Program-made: the position numbers and the translations under genes
Notes under the pieces: model-generated
What the model saw: the letters and a program-made list of their open reading frames with translations, nothing else
Told to the model about the DNA's origin: nothing
The model's database searches: none
Assembly: GCA_026692905.1 (NCBI GenBank)
Contig: JAPLNL010000022.1
Span: 46,931 to 110,930 of the forward strand
Reading direction: 5' to 3'
From: Planctomycetota bacterium
Lineage (GTDB): Bacteria > Planctomycetota > Planctomycetia > Pirellulales > Pirellulaceae
DNA length: 64,000 nt
Part shown: positions 50,766-61,000 of the stretch, piece after piece
Position numbering within the stretch: position 1 is the stretch's first letter
Layout of the letters: every line of letters starts with the position of its first letter

Positions 50766-53174
50766 TTACTTCATTTCTCGGAAGCCGATTTGGTTTCGTA
50801 GGTTTTCAAACCATGGTTGGAGAGCGCGATCGCTTTCCAGTTGAGAGACCGTCGAAACACCCTCGAAGGGAGATGTGGCAAAGCGATCCATCAACGATGC
50901 GGCAGGAGTCAGTTCGAGCACCTGCACAACGTAATAAATTGTTTTGTTGCTATCCGAGGCTACGGTTGCTTCGTTTGGCTTGCAAGCGAAAACAGCTTCC
51001 ATGAAAGCATTGTCGACGGGTTGCAGTAGCTCCACATTGCTCAACTGCAATCGGCTTTCCGCCCTGGCAAACATCGGGTTAAACCAAGAAAAGTTTGCAG
51101 GCTCTAGGATGAGGGCCTTTTCCTCAGGGGTTCCAAGGGAATCCTTGAGTGTTGATGTCGAACCGACTTTCGCAGCAAGTTCTCTAGCCCGATTCTCAGC
51201 TAGCTTAAAAGCTTGTTGCTTGCGCCAAACGTCTTCGACTTGAGTTCGAATACTATCCAACGCAGGTGTCATCGGCAAGGTTTCATCAATCTTCCAAGAG
51301 ACATAACGTTTATCTCCACCGGTGAACCCGCGTGAAGTCACCGGTGTGTAGAGTTCGCCCACTCCGCCACGTGCGTTGACCAACGCCACAAAGGAAAAGG
51401 GACGTTGCCCCATCACAAACGAAGAACCGATCGGCGAACCTTGGATTGACTCTTGATCTACCAATCCAGTCGTACCGTATTCAAAGCCAAACTCTTCGCC
51501 AAGCTTGGCAAGATTCAAAGGGGCTGGAGCTTTTACACCCGGTTCCTTGCTGGAAACGCTTTGTTTGTATGCCTTAAGCTCGGAATCGAAGATACTCATC
51601 GCACCCATGATTTCGCTGATACGATCGTCGATGATCTTGTTTGCTGGCCCAATCGCTTGATCGCGTGCAATTTGATCTTTCACTTCTTCGAACGTTTTGG
51701 TCCGCATGGGTGTGCTATCGGCCACGCCTTCACCTTGGGCATTCTCACCTGTTTGGGGAAACGTTGGCAAAGCCGGAGTTGGCGTAGGTTGCCCCGATAG
51801 CTCGAGAACCGAATTCGTATCGGACTTTGCGACTGGCTCAGTGGCTGGAGCAGGTGTTGTTGCGGCAGGCTCGGTTTGAGCAGGAGCTGGTGAGGGCTCA
51901 GCAGCTGGCACTTGTGCTAGAGGTTCCGCTGCTGCAGGCTTTTCTTCTTGAAAGGAGACGAGCCTAATGTTTGAGACTTTTCTCGGCGACGATGCCGTTG
52001 GCTTAGGCTCCTCGAGAACTGGCGGTTTGTCCGCTGGCGGAGTTGCCTCTGGCGACTTTTCGGGGGCTGGTGTTGGTGCAGGCCCAGGCGTGGCGGGCTC
52101 CGTCGATGTCGGCGATGGTTTCGTCGAGTCAGCGGCGGGCGTTGCCGCAGGCGTGGCTGGCTCAGTCGATGTTGGCGGAGTCGAACCAGTTGGAGTTCCT
52201 ACCGCTTCCTGAGCGATCGGCACTCGAAACTGCTTTTCTTTGACCCGTCGCTCGTACTCTGACTTCAGAGTTTCTTCGGAAACGAGAGCCATTTGTTGAG
52301 TGATGATCTTGTCCACATTGATCGAAAGATATTCGAAGTTCGACGTTTGGGGTCTCATAAAAGCAGGTTGCGTCGAAGCCATACCCCGAGCTCGGATGAT
52401 GTCTTTTCCATTTTTGTAAGTCTCCTGGTACTCAGCTTCGGTGGGCTTGTTCTTCACCTGAGCTTCGAAGTCGTTGACGAACACGGGAAACGCTTGGATT
52501 TTGGCAGTTCGATTGAATTTGAGGTAATCTTGCCAGTTTTTGCTCGGGGTTGTCAGAGCAGGGCGAGACAACGTTTTTGCGTCCCGCCGATCTTCGAAAC
52601 GAAGTCCGGTTCCCGCTAATCGTAGCACTTCGTTTTTCGCCAATTCTTCACGCATCAAACGATTGAAATCAAAGAGGTTCATTCTGCCCTCGGTCGAATC
52701 ATAAAGTGCTTTTGTGATTTCCTTTCCATCCAATTTTCCGTCAACGAACAATTCTAAAAACCTTTTGACCGAGGCGTCGTCGAAGTGGATACCCATTCGA
52801 CTTGCTTCGGCAACCAAAAGCTTTCGTTCAATAATTCGGCTCGGGCCTTCATCGTCTAAATTACTCGTGATACCGACCAAACTGAGATCTGGAGCGAACT
52901 CGGGCACTTTAGGCATTCCACCTTTGGCACGAACATCCATGGCCAACTTTCTCAGAAATAAGTTGGCATAGTTAACCTGCTCCCACTCCAGTCGAAGATC
53001 ATTGCTACGAATCGAGCCACCCGTCCAGGAGGCAATGACAGGATTTGGACCTGAATTTTTCGATGTCCTAGTGGCGCCGGACGGTGTTAGGACGAATGCG
53101 ATGACAGCGATGAAAACCAATCCGGCCATCCAAAGCTTTTGGTTTTTTCGAAAAATAGCAAATGGGCTGGACAT
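50766..53174 (-). CDS. SurA/PpiD-like periplasmic foldase with Pro/Ala/Thr-rich insert
   Basis: An 802-residue protein anchored by one N-terminal helix (about 15-38, after MSSPFAIFRKNQKLW), with the rest in the periplasm. ATG 53174 is chosen over 53207 because it starts at the usual cytosolic anchor. The order resembles PpiD: a SurA-like N-terminal chaperone region (about 50-250) and two C-terminal parts. A low-complexity run of Pro, Ala, Thr and Glu (about 330-490) separates them. I do not see a complete parvulin active site, so it may be a chaperone without isomerase activity. The operon with zwf is unusual. Confidence 0.75.
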   Translation of the reverse strand: MSSPFAIFRKNQKLWMAGLVFIAVIAFVLTPSGATRTSKNSGPNPVIASWTGGSIRSNDLRLEWEQVNYANLFLRKLAMDVRAKGGMPKVPEFAPDLSLVGITSNLDDEGPSRIIERKLLVAEASRMGIHFDDASVKRFLELFVDGKLDGKEITKALYDSTEGRMNLFDFNRLMREELAKNEVLRLAGTGLRFEDRRDAKTLSRPALTTPSKNWQDYLKFNRTAKIQAFPVFVNDFEAQVKNKPTEAEYQETYKNGKDIIRARGMASTQPAFMRPQTSNFEYLSINVDKIITQQMALVSEETLKSEYERRVKEKQFRVPIAQEAVGTPTGSTPPTSTEPATPAATPAADSTKPSPTSTEPATPGPAPTPAPEKSPEATPPADKPPVLEEPKPTASSPRKVSNIRLVSFQEEKPAAAEPLAQVPAAEPSPAPAQTEPAATTPAPATEPVAKSDTNSVLELSGQPTPTPALPTFPQTGENAQGEGVADSTPMRTKTFEEVKDQIARDQAIGPANKIIDDRISEIMGAMSIFDSELKAYKQSVSSKEPGVKAPAPLNLAKLGEEFGFEYGTTGLVDQESIQGSPIGSSFVMGQRPFSFVALVNARGGVGELYTPVTSRGFTGGDKRYVSWKIDETLPMTPALDSIRTQVEDVWRKQQAFKLAENRARELAAKVGSTSTLKDSLGTPEEKALILEPANFSWFNPMFARAESRLQLSNVELLQPVDNAFMEAVFACKPNEATVASDSNKTIYYVVQVLELTPAASLMDRFATSPFEGVSTVSQLESDRALQPWFENLRNQIGFREMK

Positions 53175-53408
53175 TGGACAAATCAATCCTTGGTAGTCGA
53201 CATTCAAGTAAATCGGCTTGATAAACAGGCTCTCAAAACACGATTGTAGGATTTTCGCTCTTTAACGCAATTCCATTGCGGCCGCGCAGCCTGGGGCTTG
53301 ACAAATCACCAGCATTGCGGTGACAACCCTAGTGCGTGAGCTAGATTAGCAAATTCACGGACCAGCAAATCGCAATTCCCAAAATTCCACCTGCAGCACA
53401 AAATATTT

Positions 53409-56198
53409 ATGAGTGAGAAAAAATCCCTCGTTATCGTCGAGTCTCCCGCCAAAGCGCGAACGATTTCGAAGTATTTGGGGAGCGGATTCCAGGTGGAAGC
53501 CTCCATCGGCCATATTCGAGATTTGCCTGGAGGTGCAAAAGAGGTCCCTGCTGAGTTCAAATCGGAATCCTGGGGATATCTTGGCGTCAACGTCGATAAC
53601 GGTTTCGAACCCCTCTACATCGTTCCAGCCGACAAGAAAAAACATGTTTCTTTTTTGAAAGCCGCGCTCAAAGACGCCAAAGACCTCTACCTGGCGACGG
53701 ACGAGGATCGCGAGGGAGAAGCGATTTCTTGGCATTTGCAGGAAGTTTTGAAGCCAAAAGTGCCCGTTCACCGGATGGTTTTTCATGAAATCACCAAAGA
53801 AGCGATCCAGAACGCACTGAAAAACACCCGCCAAATCGATCAAGGCTTGGTGAAGGCACAAGAAACACGAAGAATTCTAGACCGATTGTATGGCTACGAC
53901 ATTTCCCCCCTCCTTTGGAAAAAAGTCCGGCCAAAACTATCGGCCGGCCGCGTCCAAAGCGTCGCCGTCCGACTGATCGTCCAGCGCGAACGCGAACGCA
54001 TGGCCTTCCACTCGGCAACCTACTTCGATCTGGATGTCATGCTGGAAACCAATGCCAAAGAAAAATTTATGGCATCCCTGGTCAGCGTAGCCGATCGCAA
54101 GATTCCATCAGGTAAAGATTTCGATACGGCGACGGGGCTTCTCAAAGACTCCAAGATGCTACAGCTTGATGCCGCGGGTGCTGAGGCTCTCAAAGATCGA
54201 CTTACCAAAGCGCCATTCAAAGTCCTCAGCGTTGAGGTGAAGCCGTACATAGAACGTCCTAAGGCACCGTTCACGACAAGTACTCTCCAACAGGAAGCCA
54301 ACCGCAAACTTGGTATGACAGCCAAGGATGCGATGCGAGTCGCTCAAAGCTTGTACGAAAACGGCTATATCACTTACATGCGTACCGACTCGACCACGCT
54401 TTCCAAAGAAGCCGTCGATGCAGCCCGCGAACTCGTTCGTTCACAATACGGTGACGCGTTCCTTTATTCGACACCGCGAACCTATGCCTCCAAGGTGAAG
54501 AATGCCCAAGAAGCTCACGAGGCCATTCGCCCTGCTGGTAGCCCATTCCAGTTGCCTGAGAAGATCAAAGGCGAACTCAACTACGACCAGTTCCGACTCT
54601 TTGAACTGATTTGGAAACGAACCATTGCGTCTCAAATGGCCGACGCTCGCAAGCAACGTGTCATGGTTGTCATCCAAGCGGACGATGCCCTGTTCCAAGC
54701 CACTGGAACCTCCATCGAATTTGAAGGCTTCTTGCGAGCCTATGTCGAAGGAAGCGATGATCCCGCCGCCGAACTGGCGGAAAAAGAAAAACTATTACCC
54801 GACGTCAAGGCCACCGATCCACTCAAGTCTCTGTCGCTCGATTCGGTTTCGCACACCACCCAACCGCCAGCCCGATTTACCGAAGCATCGCTAACCCAAG
54901 GTCTGGAAGAACGCGGCATCGGTCGACCTAGTACGTACGCTTCGATCATCGATACGATTCTCAAACGAGACTACGTATTCAAGAAGGGGCAGGCACTTGT
55001 TCCGAGCTGGACCGCCTTCGCCGTGATCCGACTTCTGGAAGAGCATTTCACCTCGCTGGTCGATTACCAATTCACCGCCGAAATGGAAGACTACCTCGAC
55101 CAGATCAGCCGCAACGAACGCGAGAATCTTGATTACCTGCAAGAGTTTTATTTTGGCGACGATGTTGCAAAGGAAAACGCAGCGCCAGGCGGCATCGGGC
55201 TCAAACCGCTGCTGGCGTTGAAGGTTGCGGAAATCGACCCGCGAACTGCATGCTCGTATCCGCTCGGATTCCTCGATGACAACCCAGAGATGCCGGTTTC
55301 CGTTCGAGTTGGTCGCTATGGCCCTTACGTGGAACAAGGGGAACGCCGCGCAAGTATCTCGGAAGAGATGCCGCCGGACGAAATGAATTTGGCCATGGCG
55401 GTCGAACTGCTGGCCAAACAAGAACTTGGGGAAGAGCCTATGGGCATGCACCCAGAAACGCACAAACCGATCTACATCAAGCAAGGTCGATTCGGACCCT
55501 ACGTGCAAATGGGTGAAGCTGACGACGAAGAAAAGAAGAATGCATCGTTGCTCAAGGGGATGACGACGGAGTCTCTTGATTTGGCCACGGCAATTTTGCT
55601 GCTGAAGTTCCCGCTGAATCTAGGGATCAATCCCGCCAATGGCGAGCCGATCATCGCTTCGCAGGGCAAGTTCGGACCGTATATCAAAAGCGGAACCGAC
55701 ACGCGTTCGTTGGGACCCATTAGCTTGCTTGAGCTAACGTTTGAACAAGCGCTCGAGCTGCTAGCGCAACCCAAAGCCGCTGGACGTGGCCGCGGTGTTG
55801 CCGCTCCACCACTCAAGGAGTTGGCCGCTTCGCCCGTAACTGGAAACAACCTCGCCATTCGCGATGGTCGTTTTGGACCGTATGTAACAGACGGCGAGAC
55901 AAACGCATCGTTGCCAAAGGATGTGAAGCCAGACGATCTCACGTTTGAGCAAGCACTAGATCTCTTAGCTGCTCGCGCTGCAGCCGGTGGTTCTAAGAAG
56001 AAAAAGACATCGAAGAAAACGGCGAAGAAGGCGACCAAAGCCAAAAAGAAAACGGCAAAGGTAGGGGCAGACGACGACGCGGAAGTGGATTCCGATTTGG
56101 ATGCCGATGAGGTACCTGCAACCAAGAAAAAAGCGCCCGCAAAAAAGAAAGCCGCCAAGAAGGCAACCAAGAAAACCACGAAGAAAAAGACTGAGTAA
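53409..56198 (+). CDS. topA: DNA topoisomerase I
   Basis: Type IA topoisomerase that relaxes negative supercoils. The Toprim domain opens SLVIVESPAKARTISKYLG and includes ATDEDREGEAISWHL near 95-109. The active tyrosine is Y323 in GYITYMRTDSTTL. Other landmarks are SAGRVQSVAVRLIV and TEASLTQGLEERGIGRPSTY. Instead of zinc ribbons the C-terminus has four repeats of a GRFGPYV-type unit (near residues 633, 692, 751 and 819), followed by a Lys/Ala-rich tail (about 858-929, KKTSKKTAKKATKAKKKT). Such repeats are known in zinc-free bacterial TopA. Total length 929. The basic tail probably improves DNA binding. Confidence 0.96.
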   Translation: MSEKKSLVIVESPAKARTISKYLGSGFQVEASIGHIRDLPGGAKEVPAEFKSESWGYLGVNVDNGFEPLYIVPADKKKHVSFLKAALKDAKDLYLATDEDREGEAISWHLQEVLKPKVPVHRMVFHEITKEAIQNALKNTRQIDQGLVKAQETRRILDRLYGYDISPLLWKKVRPKLSAGRVQSVAVRLIVQRERERMAFHSATYFDLDVMLETNAKEKFMASLVSVADRKIPSGKDFDTATGLLKDSKMLQLDAAGAEALKDRLTKAPFKVLSVEVKPYIERPKAPFTTSTLQQEANRKLGMTAKDAMRVAQSLYENGYITYMRTDSTTLSKEAVDAARELVRSQYGDAFLYSTPRTYASKVKNAQEAHEAIRPAGSPFQLPEKIKGELNYDQFRLFELIWKRTIASQMADARKQRVMVVIQADDALFQATGTSIEFEGFLRAYVEGSDDPAAELAEKEKLLPDVKATDPLKSLSLDSVSHTTQPPARFTEASLTQGLEERGIGRPSTYASIIDTILKRDYVFKKGQALVPSWTAFAVIRLLEEHFTSLVDYQFTAEMEDYLDQISRNERENLDYLQEFYFGDDVAKENAAPGGIGLKPLLALKVAEIDPRTACSYPLGFLDDNPEMPVSVRVGRYGPYVEQGERRASISEEMPPDEMNLAMAVELLAKQELGEEPMGMHPETHKPIYIKQGRFGPYVQMGEADDEEKKNASLLKGMTTESLDLATAILLLKFPLNLGINPANGEPIIASQGKFGPYIKSGTDTRSLGPISLLELTFEQALELLAQPKAAGRGRGVAAPPLKELAASPVTGNNLAIRDGRFGPYVTDGETNASLPKDVKPDDLTFEQALDLLAARAAAGGSKKKKTSKKTAKKATKAKKKTAKVGADDDAEVDSDLDADEVPATKKKAPAKKKAAKKATKKTTKKKTE

Positions 56199-56352
56199 AT
56201 CGATTGAGTGTCGAACGATTGTCCTCAATCGTTTCTTCGGCGCCAGTTCACAATCGAACTCATACCAAACCTAAAGTCGCATCCTGGCGTTTTCACTGAA
56301 GACAAACCTAACGTGCCCGACAAGCGATTGGGACAATCGCTTTACACTCTCT

Positions 56353-57696
56353 TTACAGCCTAGCCATCCTCAACACACTCAGCAAGAAGCTGGAAGCGGC
56401 ACATTGGACCGAAAGTGCGATGAGCCCCACCGCTGGGATGATCCATCGCATGCTAGTCGCATAGTGGATCTCACCAAAGCCGTACCATGCCCATTGGATC
56501 GCGAAGCTTCCGATGACGGTCGCTCCGACGATAGCCATGCCGCAAGAGATCGCCAAAAGACGTTCGAGCGTCATGACTCGGGCAAAGGCCTCCAGTCGGT
56601 CGTTTTTGGGCAGAACACCTTCGGTCACCGCAAACGTTTTGGCAAGAATCGCCGACCACACCAGCTGCGACGCGATTAAGATCGTCAAAACCCCTAGCAG
56701 CAACGTATGAACATCGAGCGTCACACCTGCGATCCGAATGCCTGGCAACGCTAACGCGCATAGCACCAGACCAATTGCTCCGAGTGTAAAGCCAGGTAGC
56801 AAGAACGTCCAACGCGGGCTTAACAACATGAAGAACCGAAGCGTACGCCAGCCATCGCGAAACGTGCGCAAATGCGATCGCTGGTTGATGCGGCCGTCGG
56901 GATGCAAAGTGATAGGGACTTGGTCCATGGCTCCGCCAAACAGCGTCGACTTGATAATCATCTCGGTCGCAAATTCCATCCCAGTGCAACGTTGATCCAG
57001 TGACGCTTGCCAGTCGCGTCGAAAACCTCGCATGCCACAATAGACGTCGTGCACGGAAGTTCGGAACATGGTACGAACGAGACTTGAGAGGACCGGGTTC
57101 CCGAGCCAGCGATGCAGAAAGGGCATTGCGCCAGGTTTGACGGTTCCACCGCCGCGTGGCATTCGACAGCCTTGAACGATATCCATTCCAGCCTTCAACT
57201 TTTCGTAAAATAGGGGTAAGGCCGCAAAATCGTAACTTTCGTCAGCGTCCCCCATGACAACATACCGACCGCGGGCTTCCCGAATTCCGCCCATCAATGC
57301 GGCGCCGTAGCCTCGTTCCGGGACGTGAACCACGCGAGCTCCCGCGGACGCTGCCAACTCTTGCGAGCCATCGGTGCTACCGTTGTCCGCGACGAGGACT
57401 TCAAAAGGAATGCTCATCCCTTGGAGAGTCTCGACCGCCTTGCGAACGCAGCTCGCCACCGTATCCGCTTCGTTCAAGCACGGCATGACCACCGACAGCT
57501 CGATGGCCATTTCCGGGGCCATGGCATCGGCAAGAACGCGCTCGGCGTTCTCAAACGACTCGACAATCTGGTTCGTGGGCCGCTTTTCCGGCCGATTGAA
57601 TGGGCGAATGGGGGCTAGAGTTCCCGGTGGAACGCCGAGAACGCCTCGTTCCGAAGGGAAACGGTCGGCAACTTCTGTAATGTCGTAACTTTCCAT
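56353..57696 (-). CDS. GT2 glycosyltransferase with C-terminal membrane helices (dolichol-phosphate mannosyltransferase-like)
   Basis: A 447-residue membrane-bound enzyme. An N-terminal extension of about 60 residues precedes the GT-A domain (about 63-295), with LSVVMPCLNEADTVASCV, VLVADNGSTDGSQELA, GYGAALMGGIREARGRY, VMGDADESYDF and TLHPDGRINQRSHL. Four membrane helices (about 305-325, 332-360, 383-410 and 417-442) follow. It is a distant relative of the enzyme at 34591-35646. It probably adds a sugar to a polyprenyl carrier or membrane glycolipid. Single gene; convergent with topA. Confidence 0.88.
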   Translation of the reverse strand: MESYDITEVADRFPSERGVLGVPPGTLAPIRPFNRPEKRPTNQIVESFENAERVLADAMAPEMAIELSVVMPCLNEADTVASCVRKAVETLQGMSIPFEVLVADNGSTDGSQELAASAGARVVHVPERGYGAALMGGIREARGRYVVMGDADESYDFAALPLFYEKLKAGMDIVQGCRMPRGGGTVKPGAMPFLHRWLGNPVLSSLVRTMFRTSVHDVYCGMRGFRRDWQASLDQRCTGMEFATEMIIKSTLFGGAMDQVPITLHPDGRINQRSHLRTFRDGWRTLRFFMLLSPRWTFLLPGFTLGAIGLVLCALALPGIRIAGVTLDVHTLLLGVLTILIASQLVWSAILAKTFAVTEGVLPKNDRLEAFARVMTLERLLAISCGMAIVGATVIGSFAIQWAWYGFGEIHYATSMRWIIPAVGLIALSVQCAASSFLLSVLRMARL

Positions 57697-58001
57697 GTCT
57701 TATTCCAGCCTCAATCACAATCTGCTCAATCGCCAAAACGGCGAGCAAATCTAGGCCATGAACAGTGATTCGTGCGGTTTCGCCGCAAAAATCCAAGCCA
57801 AACCACCCCGGGAATCTTGCTATATGCCATCTAGGTTGGTTGTTCAGGCTCTTCCGTGATTCTTCAAGCCGATTTACCATTAGGCAAGCAGCGGGTTCTA
57901 ATGTACCTAGCACGACGCGCAAGCTAGTGAATCTAAGATCCAATTCACTAGCTTGCACGTCGTGCAACGGTGGTTTTCACATTGCCGCTCGCCTTATCAA
58001 G
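57697..58001. repeat. 305-base gap with family C palindrome at 57904-57966
   Basis: GCACGACGCGCAAGC and GCTTGCACGTCGTGC are the arm ends of a 56-base hairpin (57910-57965) with a 10-base loop. The open frame that would start at ATG 57765 runs right through it, which argues that coding begins further downstream. The rest of the gap shows nothing recognisable. Confidence 0.7.
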
Positions 58002-61000
58002 TTGAGCGGGCAAAACGCACTTAAGTGGGTGCGTCAACGAGATCGCGGAACGGATTGCCTGGGGAAACTGGTGGCCAACGAAATTCGAACGGATGGACGA
58101 GACGAGGACTTAGTTCATGTTTTGGGCTACCTCAATTTTTCCTCCGGAAAGTCTGATCCAAAGTCGCTCGCTGCCCTCAACCGTCTCTACGGCTTGGCTT
58201 TGGCTGGATCACCTGGCCAGTATAGCCCGTACGCTGGCCTCCCGGCTTGGCTAACCATTCAGCAATGGCTCCAGGACCGGCTTGGGAAACTCAGAGACGA
58301 AAAAGAGATCTTTCGCGAAAGCGACCAGGCGAGCCAAGTCCTCCAAATCGTCTGGCTCAATTTGCTGCCCGACTACCTGGACTTCCATAGCGACCTCCTA
58401 TTCCACCAGGAACCGGAAGGACTTTTCAACGGCCTGTTCCTCGGCCGTGCCATCGAATGCGTCCTCCAACAAGGTGCCCCTTGGGACGAAATCGAACGCA
58501 TTGTTCCCAAAGCCATCGATCAACTCAATGACTATGTGGGCTTCCGACCGGTCGCTGTCCTCGAAGGCCGACGCTTAGAACCCTACTCCCACGAATGGCT
58601 TCGGCCGATCCCGCTCTATGTTCGAGATGTAGGCGTAGCTTTTGGCCCGTACTGCGAGATCATTACCAAGGCACTCGAAATTCTGCGAAGCACATCGTCG
58701 CACATCCTCCGCGACGCCCAGTTCGACCCCAACAATCTCGATGAACTGGCGCTCGATGCTCGTGCCTACGATTTCGATCACCCGGTCAACAAGCGGCCGA
58801 ACTATTACTTCGGCCAGTGGGACCCGCACTTAATGGACCAAAGCGGAAACTACCGACGCTTCGTCCTGCAACAAGTCACGGTGGATGCACTACTTGATCG
58901 AGTCGCGAAGGAAAAGGAACTTTCGCGAGGCGAGACAATGACCGAAGCGGCAGTTGTCTTGGCTGGAACCATGTTGATGGCGTCTGGTATTTCAGGTGGC
59001 AGTGCCAACTCATTTTCATCCACGACGACGCTCGTTCATTTGCTTTCGCAAATCGCACTTTATCGCGATTCGTTTTACACGGAGTTCTTGCATGGTATCG
59101 TGGGCACGCACGCCGATCGTCTTCGTAATGAAGCCGCCATTCGACGGCAACCGCTCGGCGGCGCTCGCCAACAACTCAATACGACCCTCGCCCGCCTACG
59201 AGCGTCGCAGGTCGAGCATGTTCAACTCGCGCGCATCTTCGCTCGAATGGGGAGCGCGAACGCTGCCAAAGAAGAAGCGGACGATGTCCAAGTGCCCTCG
59301 GCCCGTATCCTTTGCCGCATCGATTGTTTGCTGACAGTCGGTAACCAACAGCTGCGCCGAGGTGAGCTCGTTAAGGCAGGGGAAGTGCCAGACCAGATCT
59401 TTGATTTGATTCAACGCGGTGTCCAATGCGGAGCACTCGTCGACCCGTGGAACATTCTCGGCTTTGCAGGCAACTTCCCCAGATTCATCGGCACCGACTC
59501 CACCGTGATCGATGAACGCGTGGAGGAGTTGGTCCAAATCATGGAGCAAACCTTCGGATTCTTGTCTAGGCTCTGGCGCGAGGCAGCAGCGACAAATCAA
59601 GAAGAGTTGGCCAAGAAGACGGAAAAACGATTCCAGACGATCTCCGATTGGTGGCGAAAATTTGCAGCCCACCAAGTGAGCGATGTCGCCGCCACCGACT
59701 CGCAGGACGCCTTGGAATCGTCTCAGTTAGTGGCCAGGGCGTTGCGACTTTGGCACCAAGGGGGCGCTGCGGCCGGCGATCTCAAGTTCTGGGCGCCCCA
59801 CGCGGATCTTTTCGATTCCCCTAAAGCGTACGCGTTGGTCATCGAAGCGTTGCTGGACCGACGCGATTTTGTCGGAGGCATGGCCCTGCTTGTTCACTGG
59901 CTGAGCCAAGCCGGCCGCGTGGGACTACAAAGCGGAAACACTTCCTATTCTGACCTCGCTCGCATCTGGCTCGAACAGTTGTTTGAGTACTCGAGCGAAC
60001 CCGAGTCACTCACCCATCCGAGCAAAGCGACTGCTTCAGATAAACAAATCGATACACCTAAGTCACCGGACTTCGTTTGGTCGATGGTCGAGAAATTCTT
60101 TGATTACCTCGAGGCCAACGGCGAATCGTTTTGGGCGGTCCCCCAATTTTCACTTTCCAAACCAAGCAAGCCCAAACGGCGCCCCGACAACGATTCCGGC
60201 TTGGAATCGGCGGGCCGGCAACGCGACGAGGAGTTCCCTGACGATGGCGATGAAAACGTCGAGAAAGCGTCCTTGTTCGATGCCGCCTACGAAGACGTAA
60301 CCTATTCGGACAGTACCGACGACGGCGTCGAAGGTCCCGTATATGAGCAAGACGAAGGGACATCCGAGGAATTGGTGGCCGAGTCGAAACGACTCGGTGA
60401 GCACTTAACATTCCTTGCCGCACTCGCGCAAATGTGGAAGTTGGTTTCGCAATCAACGCAAACTCTCGAATCGGAACAGCAGCAACCTCCCTCTGAGATG
60501 GCGGCGGTCGATATCGCCCGCCGAACCCGCGTGGTTGCGGCCCTTAGGCGATGGAGCGAACAGTGCTTACACAATCGAAATGAATTGGTTGTTTTGCTCG
60601 ACCAAATCCAGTCTTTTAAAGTAGCGAGAGGTGGAACCGATACCGACTCAATGGCTCGCTATGATCGACAACGTGTCATCAAAGAGTCGTTGATGGAACG
60701 CATCCTCGCTGCCGCGGTCGAAACGGCCGATGCAGGCCGCATGTTGATCGGCGCCAGTTTGGCACACAGCGACGATCTTGCAACTTGCAAGCCACTCCTG
60801 GAGGGATTGCCCAAAGACGAAGTGTTAACCGTCGAGCTTTTTGGTGACCTCATGGCGGGTCGACGAAGCCGAGTGGAGGAGACGTTCCCGGCGTTTGTGG
60901 CCGAGCTTCGAGATCAAAAACTGCTTTACGTTTCGTTAACCCGGGGCGGACAACCCCTCGATATTCTTAACGCTCGAGTTCGACGTCGTGCCTTGACGCA

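Noticed and set aside
55499..56179. Minus-strand hydrophobic open frame of 226 residues
   Set aside because: It is the complement of the Lys/Ala-rich topA tail; its Phe/Ala/Val content is a mirror of that bias.
57765..58001. ATG 57765 as the start of the large orphan
   Set aside because: The added 79 residues read through a family C palindrome and have no protein-like pattern.
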